Assembly (NCBI GenBank): GCA_900548895.1
Contig: URLZ01000007.1
Span: 1-64,000 of the forward strand
Length of the DNA: 64,000 bases
Direction of reading: 5' to 3'
Source of the DNA: an uncultured Akkermansia sp.
Lineage (GTDB): Bacteria; Verrucomicrobiota; Verrucomicrobiia; Verrucomicrobiales; Akkermansiaceae
Position numbers and translations under genes: made by a program. The notes beneath the pieces were generated by a model, which made no database searches, was not told the DNA's origin, and saw only the letters and a program-made list of their open reading frames with translations. Position 1 is the stretch's first letter. Every line of letters begins with the position of its first letter. This document shows positions 17,575 through 24,968 of the stretch, piece by piece.

Positions 17575-18543
17575 TCAAATGAGCTTCAGGCGCACGAGAT
17601 CCTGCGTGTCGATGAGACCCACGGGCACGCGCTTGTCGTCGAGCACCACGAGGTCGTCAATGCGGCGGTCGCGCAGGGTCTTCACCGCCGTGATGGCGAG
17701 CTTGTCCGCCTCGACGTAGACCGGATTCTTCGTCATGAGCTGCGCCACTGGCGTCTTGCCGCAGGACTCGTCCTTCTGGTAGGCGCGGGCGAAGTCGCCG
17801 TGCGTGAAGACGCCGGCGAGCGTGCCGTCCTCATGCGTCAGCACGCAGGCACCGGCGCGAGCCGCCGTCATGGCGATGATGCATTTGGCCACCGTCGCCG
17901 TCTCGGGCAGGCAGGCGAACTCGCGGCGCATGATATCGCTGATGCGCGTGAGCAGGGCGCGGCCGAGCGAGCCGCCGGGGTGGCTGCGGGCGAAATCCTC
18001 CTTCGTGAAGTGGCGCGCCTCCAGCAGGGCCATCGCGAGGGCATCACCCATCACCAGCATGGCCGTCGACGACGAGGTCGGCGCGAGATTCAGCGGGCAG
18101 GCCTCGTGATCCACGGCCGTGTTGAGCACCACGTCGGAGAGCTGGGCGAGCGTCGAGCCGGGCTTGCCCGTCATGCCGATGATCGTCATCTCATAGCGCT
18201 TGAGGAAGGGCATGAGCGTGAGCAGCTCCGCCGTCTCACCCGAGAACGACATCGCGATGCAGGCATCGCCGTCCTGCACGATACCGAGATCGCCATGCAG
18301 CGCATTCATCGAATCGAGCACAATGGCCGGAGCCCCGGTGGACGTCAGCGTCGCGGCGATCTTTTCGCCGATGATGCCGCTCTTGCCGACGCCGACCACG
18401 ATGATCTTGTGCCCGCTGTCAATCGCCTTGCGCAGCGCCTCCACCGCCTGGCAGAACGTCTCATCCAGCCGCGCGGCGATCGCCCGGAGGGCCTCAATCT
18501 CATCCTCAAAAACCTTTTTGCCTCGGATCGTGTGATCTGTCAT
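17575..18543 (-). CDS. kdsD: arabinose-5-phosphate isomerase (KpsF/GutQ/KdsD)
   Basis: Cytosolic enzyme of 322 residues that turns ribulose-5-phosphate into arabinose-5-phosphate, the first step toward Kdo for LPS. The SIS domain covers about residues 35-170 (KIIVVGVGKSGIIGEKIAATL; HGDLGIVQDGDACIAMSFSGET; NLAPTSSST), followed by SHPGGSLGRALL and two CBS domains to the end (ISDIMRREFACLPE; VAQLMTKNPVYVEADKL). It is consistent with the LPS assembly genes elsewhere in the window. Its promoter on the minus strand is TTGCAG (complement of 18593-18598), 17 bases, TAGAGT (complement of 18570-18575). Confidence 0.92.
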   Translation of the reverse strand: MTDHTIRGKKVFEDEIEALRAIAARLDETFCQAVEALRKAIDSGHKIIVVGVGKSGIIGEKIAATLTSTGAPAIVLDSMNALHGDLGIVQDGDACIAMSFSGETAELLTLMPFLKRYEMTIIGMTGKPGSTLAQLSDVVLNTAVDHEACPLNLAPTSSSTAMLVMGDALAMALLEARHFTKEDFARSHPGGSLGRALLTRISDIMRREFACLPETATVAKCIIAMTAARAGACVLTHEDGTLAGVFTHGDFARAYQKDESCGKTPVAQLMTKNPVYVEADKLAITAVKTLRDRRIDDLVVLDDKRVPVGLIDTQDLVRLKLI

Positions 18544-18569
18544 AATTCGGAAGTTTATTTACGTCCCCC

Positions 18570-18598
18570 ACTCTATCACAGCCTCCCCTTCCCTGCAA
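18570..18598 (-). promoter_or_regulatory. kdsD promoter
   Basis: On the minus strand TTGCAG, 17-base spacer, TAGAGT; the leader to ATG 18543 is about 20 bases. Confidence 0.6.
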
Positions 18599-18780
18599 TA
18601 AAAAAAGGCCTCGCCGCCGCGCCCCGCGCGAGCCGCCACGCCGAGGACAGCCCCGGCGCGGCACGCGAGCCGAGCGAGCCGAGGTCCGACAGGCCGAGGA
18701 GGAAAACGGAGCGCAGGACAGGCCGACGCAATCAGCGCAGCCGGAGGGGGAGGAGCCTGGCGTTCCGCTCGCACAAAGAG

Positions 18781-18817
18781 AAACCGCAGCCACCCGGGCT
18801 TCGGGCGACTGCGGTTT
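18781..18817 (-). terminator. terminator of tRNA-Ser
   Basis: A stem AAACCGCAG / CTGCGGTTT encloses a second G/C-rich stem; on the minus strand it is followed by TCTCTTTG. It begins about 11 bases past the tRNA 3' end. Confidence 0.6.
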
Positions 18818-18827
18818 GCTGCGCTAA

Positions 18828-18915
18828 CGGACAGGGAGGGATTCGAACCCTCGGTACGCTTTTGACGTACACACGATTTCCAATCGTGCTCATTCGACCA
18901 CTCTGACACCTGCCC
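18828..18915 (-). tRNA. tRNA-Ser (anticodon GGA)
   Basis: An 88-base cloverleaf with the long variable arm typical of serine tRNA. The acceptor is GGGCAGG paired with CCTGTCC (one G-U), the discriminator base is G as expected for serine, the anticodon loop is TTGGAAA and the T arm contains GGTTCGAATCC. CCA is not encoded. The promoter on the minus strand is TTGCAT (complement of 18972-18977), 17 bases, TATAAT (complement of 18949-18954). Confidence 0.95.
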
Positions 18916-18948
18916 TCTGTTCGGGGGCTCCGTCAGGAGCGCGGGCGG

Positions 18949-18977
18949 ATTATAGCGGAAGAGGCCCTGCCATGCAA
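18949..18977 (-). promoter_or_regulatory. tRNA-Ser promoter
   Basis: TTGCAT, 17 bases, TATAAT on the minus strand, ending about 34 bases before the tRNA 5' end. Confidence 0.7.
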
Positions 18978-19028
18978 GCATTATTTCGCCAACGGGGCGA
19001 ATTTTATGATTTTTCCGTCGCCGAGCCG

Positions 19029-19793
19029 TCAGTTCAGGCGGCGCCGGAGCAAGTCGGCGTAGCGGACACCGTGCCCGCCGAAGAGATCGAGCGCGCTGCC
19101 GACGGTCGCGTCGATCCGACCGTCGCTGAGCCGATCGATGAGCTCGAAGTCGCCGAGGCTGCTGATGCCGCCGGCGTAGGTCATCGGGCAACCGCGCCAG
19201 CCGGCCAGCAGGGTGACGAGCTCGCGGTCAATGCCGCCGCATTTGCCCTCGACGTCGGCGGCGTGGATGAGGAATTCGTCGCAGGAGGAAGCCAGAGCAT
19301 CGAGGGTGGCGGGGGTGACGTCGAGATCGGTGAGGGTCTGCCAGCGGTTCATCGCCACCGTCCAGCCGTGGCGGGTGCGGCGGCAGCTCAGATCGAGCAC
19401 AAGGCGGCGGCGCCCGACGCGCTCGCCGAGCTGCGCGAGCACCTCCGGCAGAAATCGGCCCTCGGCGCTGAAGAGAGCGCTGGTGACGATGACGTGCGAG
19501 GCCCCGGCCTCAATCCATGCCTCGGCGTTGTCGGCGTTGATGCCGCCGCCAATCTGCATGCCGCCCGGCCAGGCGGCGAGCGCAGCCCGGGCAGCCTCGT
19601 CGTTGCCGGGGCCAAGCTTGATGATGTGGCCGCCCCGCAGCCCGTCGGCCCGGTAGCGCTCGGCGAACCAGGCGGAGCCGTGCTCAGAGACGAAGTTGGT
19701 GCGCAGGGCTTCCCCGCTGTCGGTGAGGGTGCTGCCGACGATTTGTTTCACCCGGCCGTTGTGGAGATCGATGCAGGGGCGGAAGTGAGTCAT
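19029..19793 (-). CDS. hisA: HisA-type isomerase of the eukaryotic (His6) subtype
   Basis: Catalyses the ProFAR to PRFAR Amadori isomerisation in histidine synthesis. The sequence follows fungal/plant His6 rather than ordinary bacterial HisA: RPCIDLHNGRVKQIVG, TNFVSEHGSAWFAE, HIIKLGPGND, QIGGGIN, VVLDLSC-like LVLDLSCRRT, AMNRWQTLTDLD, EFLIHAADVEGKCGGID, YAGGISSLGDFELID and GSALDLFGG. At 254 residues it has the usual TIM-barrel length. The start at 19793 is set by a near-perfect promoter ending seven bases upstream. No other his gene is adjacent; hisI is 16 kb away. Confidence 0.88.
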   Translation of the reverse strand: MTHFRPCIDLHNGRVKQIVGSTLTDSGEALRTNFVSEHGSAWFAERYRADGLRGGHIIKLGPGNDEAARAALAAWPGGMQIGGGINADNAEAWIEAGASHVIVTSALFSAEGRFLPEVLAQLGERVGRRRLVLDLSCRRTRHGWTVAMNRWQTLTDLDVTPATLDALASSCDEFLIHAADVEGKCGGIDRELVTLLAGWRGCPMTYAGGISSLGDFELIDRLSDGRIDATVGSALDLFGGHGVRYADLLRRRLN

Positions 19794-19800
19794 GGCCCCC

Positions 19801-19828
19801 ATTATACGGGCTGCCCCGCACTTGGCAA
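19801..19828 (-). promoter_or_regulatory. leaderless hisA promoter
   Basis: On the minus strand TTGCCA (complement of 19823-19828), 16 bases, perfect TATAAT (complement of 19801-19806), then seven bases to ATG 19793. Confidence 0.7.
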
Positions 19829-20019
19829 GCCTAAGTTGCCCGCAGCAGCCGAGTCCATGAGGGGATGGGAGGACGGGAGCGGCGTGCCGCCTGACTCTGC
19901 GGCAAACATCCGGCACCACCCTCGTTCCCCCTTCTCCCCCGGCGACTGCGTCTAGGGTCCGCCAACTCCGGACGGCCGGACGGGCGCCGGACGGGCACCT
20001 GTCCGCCCCCCCCGACCAC

Positions 20020-20053
20020 AAAAAACCCCGCTCCGGCATGGCACGGAGCGGGG
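20020..20053 (-). terminator. intrinsic terminator of fabI
   Basis: A 10-base-pair stem (CCCCGCTCCG / CGGAGCGGGG), followed on the minus strand by T6 (complement of 20020-20025), 66 bases past the fabI stop. Confidence 0.85.
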
Positions 20054-20118
20054 GCTTTTGACATCGGGCGCCTCACGATGCCCGGCGGGCACGCGAGACG
20101 TCCGCGGAGGGGGGGGGC

Positions 20119-20913
20119 TCACATGCCGACGATTTCGTAACCGCCGTCCACGTAGAGCACCTGACCGGTGACGCTGGCGGCGCCGTCGCTGGCGAGGAAG
20201 GTCGCCGTGGCGCCGAGCTCGTCGAGGGTGCAGGAGCGCTGCAGGGGGCTGCGCTCTTCGTAGACCTTGAACATGCCGGTGAAGCCGGAGACGCCGCGGG
20301 CGGCGAGCGTCTGCACGGGGCCGGCGGAGATGCAGTTGACGCGGATGGGCTTCTCGCGGCGACCGAGATCAAAGGCGAGGTACTTGGCGCAGGTCTCCAG
20401 CGCGCTCTTCGAAACGGCCATGAGGTTGTAATTCGGCACGACCTTCTGGCTGGCGTAATACGTCAGCGCGGTGATGGAGCCGCCGTTGACCATGAGCGGA
20501 GCGACGGCGCGGCTCAGGGCAATGAGCGAGTAGGCCGAGATCTGCAGCGAGAGGTTGAAGGCGTCGCGGGGAATGTCCGAGAAATGGCCTTCGAGGGCGC
20601 CGGGGGCCTTCGGGGCAAAGGCGATGGCGTGCAGCAGCATGTCCACGTGGTCAGTGTGCTGCGCGACGAAGGAGAAGAAGTTGGCGATGGACTCGTCGCT
20701 GGAGACGTCGAGCTCACAGACGGGCGTATCTTCGCCGAAGGTCTCTTTGACGAGCTTGATGACGCCGTCCTTGAGGCGCTCACCCTGATAGTTGAAGATG
20801 AGCTTGGCGCCGGCTTCATGCCAGGCCTTGGCGATGCCGAAGGCGATGCTGCGCTTGTTGGCGACGCCGGTCACGACGCCGACTTTTCCTTCCAATGGTT
20901 TTTCGAGTGACAT
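20119..20913 (-). CDS. fabI: enoyl-[acyl-carrier-protein] reductase (NADH)
   Basis: Short-chain reductase of 264 residues that performs the last step of each fatty-acid elongation round. It starts GKVGVVTGVANKRSIAFGIAKA (the FabI form of the NAD-binding loop) and has the active site Tyr-x6-Lys in NYNLMAVSKSALE, preceded by TYYASQKVVP. It ends with ISAGPVQTLAARGVSGF and the substrate loop, then YVDGGYEIVGM. Start 20913 (MSLEKPLEGK) fits family length; the frame stays open upstream but that part has no FabI-like sequence. It is the triclosan/isoniazid-target class of enzyme. A strong terminator follows. Confidence 0.95.
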   Translation of the reverse strand: MSLEKPLEGKVGVVTGVANKRSIAFGIAKAWHEAGAKLIFNYQGERLKDGVIKLVKETFGEDTPVCELDVSSDESIANFFSFVAQHTDHVDMLLHAIAFAPKAPGALEGHFSDIPRDAFNLSLQISAYSLIALSRAVAPLMVNGGSITALTYYASQKVVPNYNLMAVSKSALETCAKYLAFDLGRREKPIRVNCISAGPVQTLAARGVSGFTGMFKVYEERSPLQRSCTLDELGATATFLASDGAASVTGQVLYVDGGYEIVGM

Positions 20914-20959
20914 AAGCTGAATGTGTCTGGGGTGGGGAAAATGTGTCCGAGTGAGAAAA

Positions 20960-21415
20960 TCAACGGCAGGGGAACTCCTGCGAGATGATGCGCGAGTAGG
21001 TGACGGACATAGCGATGCCCATCTGCTCCATGTGAGCGATGCGGCGGTCGATCTCCTCAACGGGCATGTTGTAGTCATCCACCACGAACTTGAGGCGGTA
21101 ATAGACGAAGCCGCCCTCCCGATCCAGCAGCAGCTGGCCCTCGGGGAGGTTGGCGTTGAGGGTGAGCAGCAGCATGCTCAGCTCGGTGAGATCCTCGCGG
21201 GCAATGCGCAGGGCAAAGTGGGCATCAAAGACGAGGCTGCAGGGCTCCAGCAGCTCGGTGAACATGAAGGTGCAGGGCAGGCCGGTGGCGTCGATGGGCA
21301 GGTAGGCCAAGCCGATTTTCTCGGCATTCGGCCCCATGGTGATCCACTCGTACTCCTCCCCTCGGTTGAGGAGGTGCTGGCGCACGCGCGCCAAGAGATT
21401 CGGTTGTTTCGGCAT
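20960..21415 (-). CDS. YbjN-domain protein
   Basis: About 151 residues resembling the YbjN / type III secretion chaperone-like fold. The pattern is an N-terminal helix (LLARVRQHLLNRGEEYEWI), a set of strands (GLAYLPIDATGLPCTFMFTEL, SLVFDAHFALRI), the helix DLTELSMLLLTLNANLPEGQLLLDREGGFVYYRLKF compressed in the family hallmark, and a C-terminal helix. The precise function is unknown in the family. The start at 21415 (MPKQPNLL) fits a promoter on the minus strand, TTGACG (complement of 21494-21499), 17 bases, TAATAT (complement of 21471-21476). It is 46 bases upstream of fabI and may share its transcript. Confidence 0.68.
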   Translation of the reverse strand: MPKQPNLLARVRQHLLNRGEEYEWITMGPNAEKIGLAYLPIDATGLPCTFMFTELLEPCSLVFDAHFALRIAREDLTELSMLLLTLNANLPEGQLLLDREGGFVYYRLKFVVDDYNMPVEEIDRRIAHMEQMGIAMSVTYSRIISQEFPCR

Positions 21416-21470
21416 AAAAAAAGGGGGGCTGTTCCGCAGGCCGTTGCGGCGCTGCTTCTCTACGCCGACG

Positions 21471-21499
21471 ATATTACACCCCGCCGGGCTCTGCGTCAA
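21471..21499 (-). promoter_or_regulatory. promoter upstream of the YbjN-like gene
   Basis: TTGACG, 17 bases, TAATAT on the minus strand; leader of about 50 bases. Confidence 0.55.
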
Positions 21500-21527
21500 C
21501 CGAAAATGTATGCACTCGCGGGGCTCT

Positions 21528-22016
21528 TCAACGGCCCGAGGCCGGGCAGGCGTCGCGGAGGCTCTGAAGTTTGAGGGCGACGCGCTCGATGGTGGCGAGT
21601 TCTTCAGCACTGAAGTTGTCCGCCATCTCATCAATGCGGCGGCGGAAGTTGCCGTAGACAGACTCAAAGACTTCATGCCCCTTGGGCGAAAGCTTAATGC
21701 AGACGGAGCGGCGGTCGTTCGGGTTGGGGCGGCGCTCAAAAAAGCCCTTCGAGACCATGGACTCCACGAGAAGCGAGGTGGCGGGGACGGTCATTTGCAG
21801 CCGCGTGGCGAGTTGCTTGAGAGAGATGCCCTGCGGCACGTCCGTCGTCAGCAGGCGCAGCTGGGTGAGCGCGGCTCCCTGGCGCACCGTCAGGACGTGC
21901 ACCTTGCGCAGATCCGGCGAATCGGAGTGGCGGATGCTGTCGCGGCGGATGTCGTCGAGAACGTAGAGCAGGCGCTGAAAGGCAACGTGCGGGGCGTGGG
22001 CTTGCGGAGCTTCCAT
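21528..22016 (-). CDS. MarR-family transcriptional regulator
   Basis: Winged-helix dimeric regulator of 162 residues. The DNA-binding core is TQLRLLTTDVPQGISLKQLATRLQMTVPATSLLVESMVSKGFFERR in pieces, followed by the signature wing NPNDRRSVCIKLSPKGHEVFE. The C-terminal helix (SAEELATIERVALKLQSL) completes the dimer interface. I choose ATG 22016 over 22025 because a promoter (TGGACA, 16 bases, TAAGAT) ends seven bases before it and overlaps the upstream ATG. A 12-base direct repeat in the promoter may be its own operator. The target genes are unknown; it sits back to back with alr. Confidence 0.85.
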   Translation of the reverse strand: MEAPQAHAPHVAFQRLLYVLDDIRRDSIRHSDSPDLRKVHVLTVRQGAALTQLRLLTTDVPQGISLKQLATRLQMTVPATSLLVESMVSKGFFERRPNPNDRRSVCIKLSPKGHEVFESVYGNFRRRIDEMADNFSAEELATIERVALKLQSLRDACPASGR

Positions 22017-22023
22017 GGCTTTC

Positions 22024-22061
22024 ATCTTACACGCTCAGCCTGTTTTGTCCAGCCTGTTTTG
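22024..22061 (-). promoter_or_regulatory. marR-type gene promoter with 12-base direct repeat
   Basis: Promoter on the minus strand: TGGACA (complement of 22046-22051), 16 bases, TAAGAT (complement of 22024-22029). CAGCCTGTTTTG occurs twice (22036-22047 and 22050-22061), in direct orientation with a 14-base period, across the -35 region. Confidence 0.5.
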
Positions 22062-22162
22062 ACGGATGTGTGCAGGGATACCGCCCTTCGCGCCCCGGCG
22101 AGCGCGTTAGATCGTGCACCTTCCGTCCGGCGCAATATCTGCCGCGAAGCTGCGCCTGCGGC

Positions 22163-22191
22163 TTGCCAAACGCAGTGCGAGGTGATAGAGT
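22163..22191 (+). promoter_or_regulatory. leaderless alr promoter
   Basis: TTGCCA at 22163-22168, 17 bases, TAGAGT at 22186-22191, then seven bases to ATG 22199. GGAGGG lies between, but it is too close to serve as a normal Shine-Dalgarno sequence. Confidence 0.65.
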
Positions 22192-22198
22192 GGAGGGC

Positions 22199-23302
22199 AT
22201 GCAGCATCAGAGTCCGCCGCGCGCTTGGGTTGAAGTTGATTTGGAGGCCATTGCTCACAATCTCGATGTGGCGCGCCAGGCGCTGCCGGAGACGGAGCTG
22301 ATGCCGGTGGTGAAGGCCGGAGCCTACGGGCACGGCCTAGAGCCCGTGGCGCGCCGGCTCGACACGAGCGGCATTGCCTTTTTCGGCGTGGCGAACGCCG
22401 GTGAGGCGCGCCGCCTGAGCCTCGCGGGGGTGCGCACCAAGCCCTTCATTCTGGGGCCGACGCTGCCCGACGAGCGCGAGGAGATCGTGCTCAACGGCTG
22501 GGGCTGCACCGTATCCTCGCTCGAGGAGGCTCAGCAGTTTCAGAGCCTCGCGGAGCTCTACGACAAAACCTTTCTGGTGCACCTGGCGGTGGACACGGGT
22601 ATGGGGCGCGAGGGCTTCCTGCCCGAGCAGCTGGGATCGGTGGTCGAGCCGCTCAAGGCCATGAAGCACCTGCTGGTCGACGGGGTGATGTCTCACTTCC
22701 CCGTGGCGGATGAAGATGTCCCCTTCACGCAGGCGGAAATCGGCGTCTTCCGCGACTGCGTCCGCGAGCTCAGCCGCCACTTCCGCCTGCGCTACCGCCA
22801 CATCGCCGCCAGCGCCGGCGAGCTGGGCTACGAGGTGCCGGAGGCCAACCTCGCCCGCCCGGGCCTGCTGCTCTACGGCGTGGGGCCCATGGCCTCGATC
22901 TACGACAGCGTGCTGCGCCCGACGCTCAAGCTGCGCTCGCTGGTGACGCTGGTGCGCGAGCTGCCCGCCGGCCACGGCGTCTCCTACGGGCGCGAGTTCG
23001 TGACACCGCGCCCGATGCGGGTGGCCACGATCGGCATCGGCTACGCCGACGGCTGGAGCCGCCGGCTGGCCAACCGCGGCACGCGCTTTTACATCAACGG
23101 GCAGTACTGCCCGATGCTGGGGCGCGTGACAATGGATCAGGTGATGGCCGACGTGTCAGCGCTGCCGGAAGTCAAGCCCGGCGACGAAGTCGAGCTGATC
23201 GGCGAACACATCCCCGTCGCGGAAGTCGCCGAGCGCGCCGGCACCATCGTGTGGGAAATCTTCACCGGACTCGGCCCGCGCCTGCCGCGCCTCTATCACT
23301 GA
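22199..23302 (+). CDS. alr: alanine racemase
   Basis: PLP enzyme of 367 residues that makes D-alanine for peptidoglycan. The PLP lysine is in PVVKAGAYGHG, where Gly replaces the usual Asn (KANAYGHG). Further landmarks: HLAVDTGMGREGF, VDGVMSHFPVADE, RPGLLLYGV, the second catalytic tyrosine region HGVSYGREF, IGIGYADGWSRRL, GRVTMDQVMADVS and the closing WEIFTGLGPRLPRLYH. Length and domain order (TIM barrel, then beta domain) are normal. The start is set by promoter spacing. The MBL gene follows after 47 bases. Confidence 0.93.
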   Translation: MQHQSPPRAWVEVDLEAIAHNLDVARQALPETELMPVVKAGAYGHGLEPVARRLDTSGIAFFGVANAGEARRLSLAGVRTKPFILGPTLPDEREEIVLNGWGCTVSSLEEAQQFQSLAELYDKTFLVHLAVDTGMGREGFLPEQLGSVVEPLKAMKHLLVDGVMSHFPVADEDVPFTQAEIGVFRDCVRELSRHFRLRYRHIAASAGELGYEVPEANLARPGLLLYGVGPMASIYDSVLRPTLKLRSLVTLVRELPAGHGVSYGREFVTPRPMRVATIGIGYADGWSRRLANRGTRFYINGQYCPMLGRVTMDQVMADVSALPEVKPGDEVELIGEHIPVAEVAERAGTIVWEIFTGLGPRLPRLYH

Positions 23303-23349
23303 AAGCCGGAACCCCGCTGAGCGCCGTCCCCCGACCTCCGCCTGACACC

Positions 23350-24336
23350 ATGACAAACGCCCCCACCCCCTGCCCCCTTCCCTCTGCAGGAGCGCCGCAC
23401 GCCGCAACCGAAGCACCGAACGCCGCAGCAGCAGGATCTCCTGCCCCGGCTGACACCTCGACCGCGGCCCCGACATCCGCCTCTGCCCCCGCATCCGCCA
23501 CGACCGCCGGCAGCCCCGCGCCGTCAGAGGCGTCCGTGCAGCTCACCATGCTCGGCACCGGCAACGCGGCGGTGACGCGCTGCTACAACACCTGCTTTGC
23601 GCTGCGCTTCGGCGCGCGCGTGCTGCTGGTGGACGGCGGCGGCGGCAACGGCATACTCCCCCGGCTGGAGGCGGCCGACATCACCCTGCGCGACATCTGC
23701 GACGTCTTTCTCACCCACACGCACACCGACCACATCTTCGGGCTCGTGTGGGTGCTGCGCATGGTGGCGCAGGCCGTCAACGCCGGGCAGCAGCGCGAGC
23801 CGCTGCACGTCTACGGGCACGCCGAGGGCCTCCGCGCGCTCGAGAGCATCTGCCGCCTGACGCTGCCGGGCAAAGTCTGCCGACAATTCGGCGCCGCCAT
23901 TCTCTTCCGCCCGCTGGAGGACGGAGAAACCTTCAGCGCCGCCGGGATGCAGCTTCGCGCCTTCGACATCGGCTCGACGAAGGCCAAGCAGTTCGGCTTC
24001 ACCCTCGCGCTGCCCGGCGGCGGTACCCTCGCCTGCCTCGGAGACGAGCCCTTCGCCGAGCGCACGCGCCCCTTCGTTGAGGGGGCGGACTGGTTGCTCT
24101 GCGAGGCCTTCTGCTGCTACGAAGATCGCGAGCGCTTTCACCCCTACGAAAAACACCACAGCACCGCGCAGGACGCCGGGCGTCTGGCCGCGGGCCTCGG
24201 CGCCAAACACCTGCTGCTCTACCACACGGAGGATGCGGACCTGCCTCGCCGCCGCGAGCGCTACAGCCGCGAGGCCTCCGCCTTTTTCCCCGGCCCCGTG
24301 CTGGTGCCCGACGATGGAGAAAGCCTGTGGCTCTGA
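23350..24336 (+). CDS. MBL-fold metallohydrolase, RNase Z-like
   Basis: About 328 residues. The first 60 or so are Ala/Pro/Thr-rich and probably disordered. The fold begins at VQLTMLGTGNAAVTRCYNTCFALRFG and continues with LLVDGGGGNGI. The metal-binding motif is HTHTDHIFGL; later come a LGDEPF element with Asp, EAFCCYED, and KHHSTAQDAGRLAA and LLLYHTED with further His ligands. This pattern is nearest the tRNase Z/arylsulfatase-type branch of the superfamily; the substrate is unknown. It lacks an obvious RNase Z exosite arm, so tRNA processing is not claimed. It may be transcribed with alr. Confidence 0.8.
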   Translation: MTNAPTPCPLPSAGAPHAATEAPNAAAAGSPAPADTSTAAPTSASAPASATTAGSPAPSEASVQLTMLGTGNAAVTRCYNTCFALRFGARVLLVDGGGGNGILPRLEAADITLRDICDVFLTHTHTDHIFGLVWVLRMVAQAVNAGQQREPLHVYGHAEGLRALESICRLTLPGKVCRQFGAAILFRPLEDGETFSAAGMQLRAFDIGSTKAKQFGFTLALPGGGTLACLGDEPFAERTRPFVEGADWLLCEAFCCYEDRERFHPYEKHHSTAQDAGRLAAGLGAKHLLLYHTEDADLPRRRERYSREASAFFPGPVLVPDDGESLWL

Positions 24337-24393
24337 GGCCGAGGGGCAGCGGCGGTACCGCGAATTTTTCTCCTCTGCGGTCACACATTTGGC

Positions 24394-24422
24394 TTGCCAA
24401 TCGGGGGGCATGCTGGTATTTT
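24394..24422 (+). promoter_or_regulatory. leaderless promoter of the cyclophilin gene
   Basis: TTGCCA at 24394-24399, 17 bases, TATTTT at 24417-24422, then seven bases to ATG 24430. Confidence 0.6.
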
Positions 24423-24429
24423 CTCGCGC

Positions 24430-24957
24430 ATGGCTACCGACAAGAAGATCACGATCAAGACGAACAAAGGCGATATTAACCTCACGGTCTTCGCTTCCAA
24501 GACGCCGATGACCGCCGCGAGCTTCCTCAACCTGAGCAAGCGCGGGTTCTACGATGGTCTGACCTTCCACCGAGTCATCGCCGACTTCATGATTCAGGGC
24601 GGCGACCCCGAGGGCACCGGCTGCGGCGGCCCCGGCTACACCTTTGACGACGAGTGCCGCCCCGACCTCAAGTTCACGAAGCCCGGCCTGCTCGCGATGG
24701 CCAACGCCGGCCGCTCGTGGACGGGAGCCGGCACCAACGGCTCGCAGTTCTTCATCACCCACGTGCCGACTACCTGGCTGAACGGCAAACACACCATCTT
24801 CGGCGAAGTGCTCAGCCCGGCCGATCAGGACGTCGTCAACTCCATCCGCCAGGGCGACACCATCCTGACGATCGAGATTCACGACGATTGCGAGGACCTC
24901 TTCACCGAGCAGGCCTCGAACCTCAAGCGCTGGAACGGCAAACTGGGTGCCCGCTAA
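24430..24957 (+). CDS. cyclophilin-type peptidyl-prolyl cis-trans isomerase
   Basis: Cytosolic foldase of 175 residues. The cyclophilin core is clear: TNKGDINLTVFASKTPMTAASFLNL, GFYDGLTFHRVIADFMIQGGDPEGTGCGGPGY, GLLAMANAGR, GSQFFITHVPTTWLNGKHTIFGEV. The active-site Arg and Phe of FHRVI and the QFFIT element are intact. There is no signal peptide. ATG 24430 is preferred over an upstream in-frame start because the promoter ends seven bases before it. The ABC-F gene begins only 11 bases after the stop, so the two are probably one transcript. Confidence 0.93.
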   Translation: MATDKKITIKTNKGDINLTVFASKTPMTAASFLNLSKRGFYDGLTFHRVIADFMIQGGDPEGTGCGGPGYTFDDECRPDLKFTKPGLLAMANAGRSWTGAGTNGSQFFITHVPTTWLNGKHTIFGEVLSPADQDVVNSIRQGDTILTIEIHDDCEDLFTEQASNLKRWNGKLGAR

Positions 24958-24968
24958 GCTACTGAATC

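Noticed and set aside
17290..18906. A 538-residue plus-strand frame
   Set aside because: It overlaps rpsF, kdsD and tRNA-Ser on the other strand and shows no domain.
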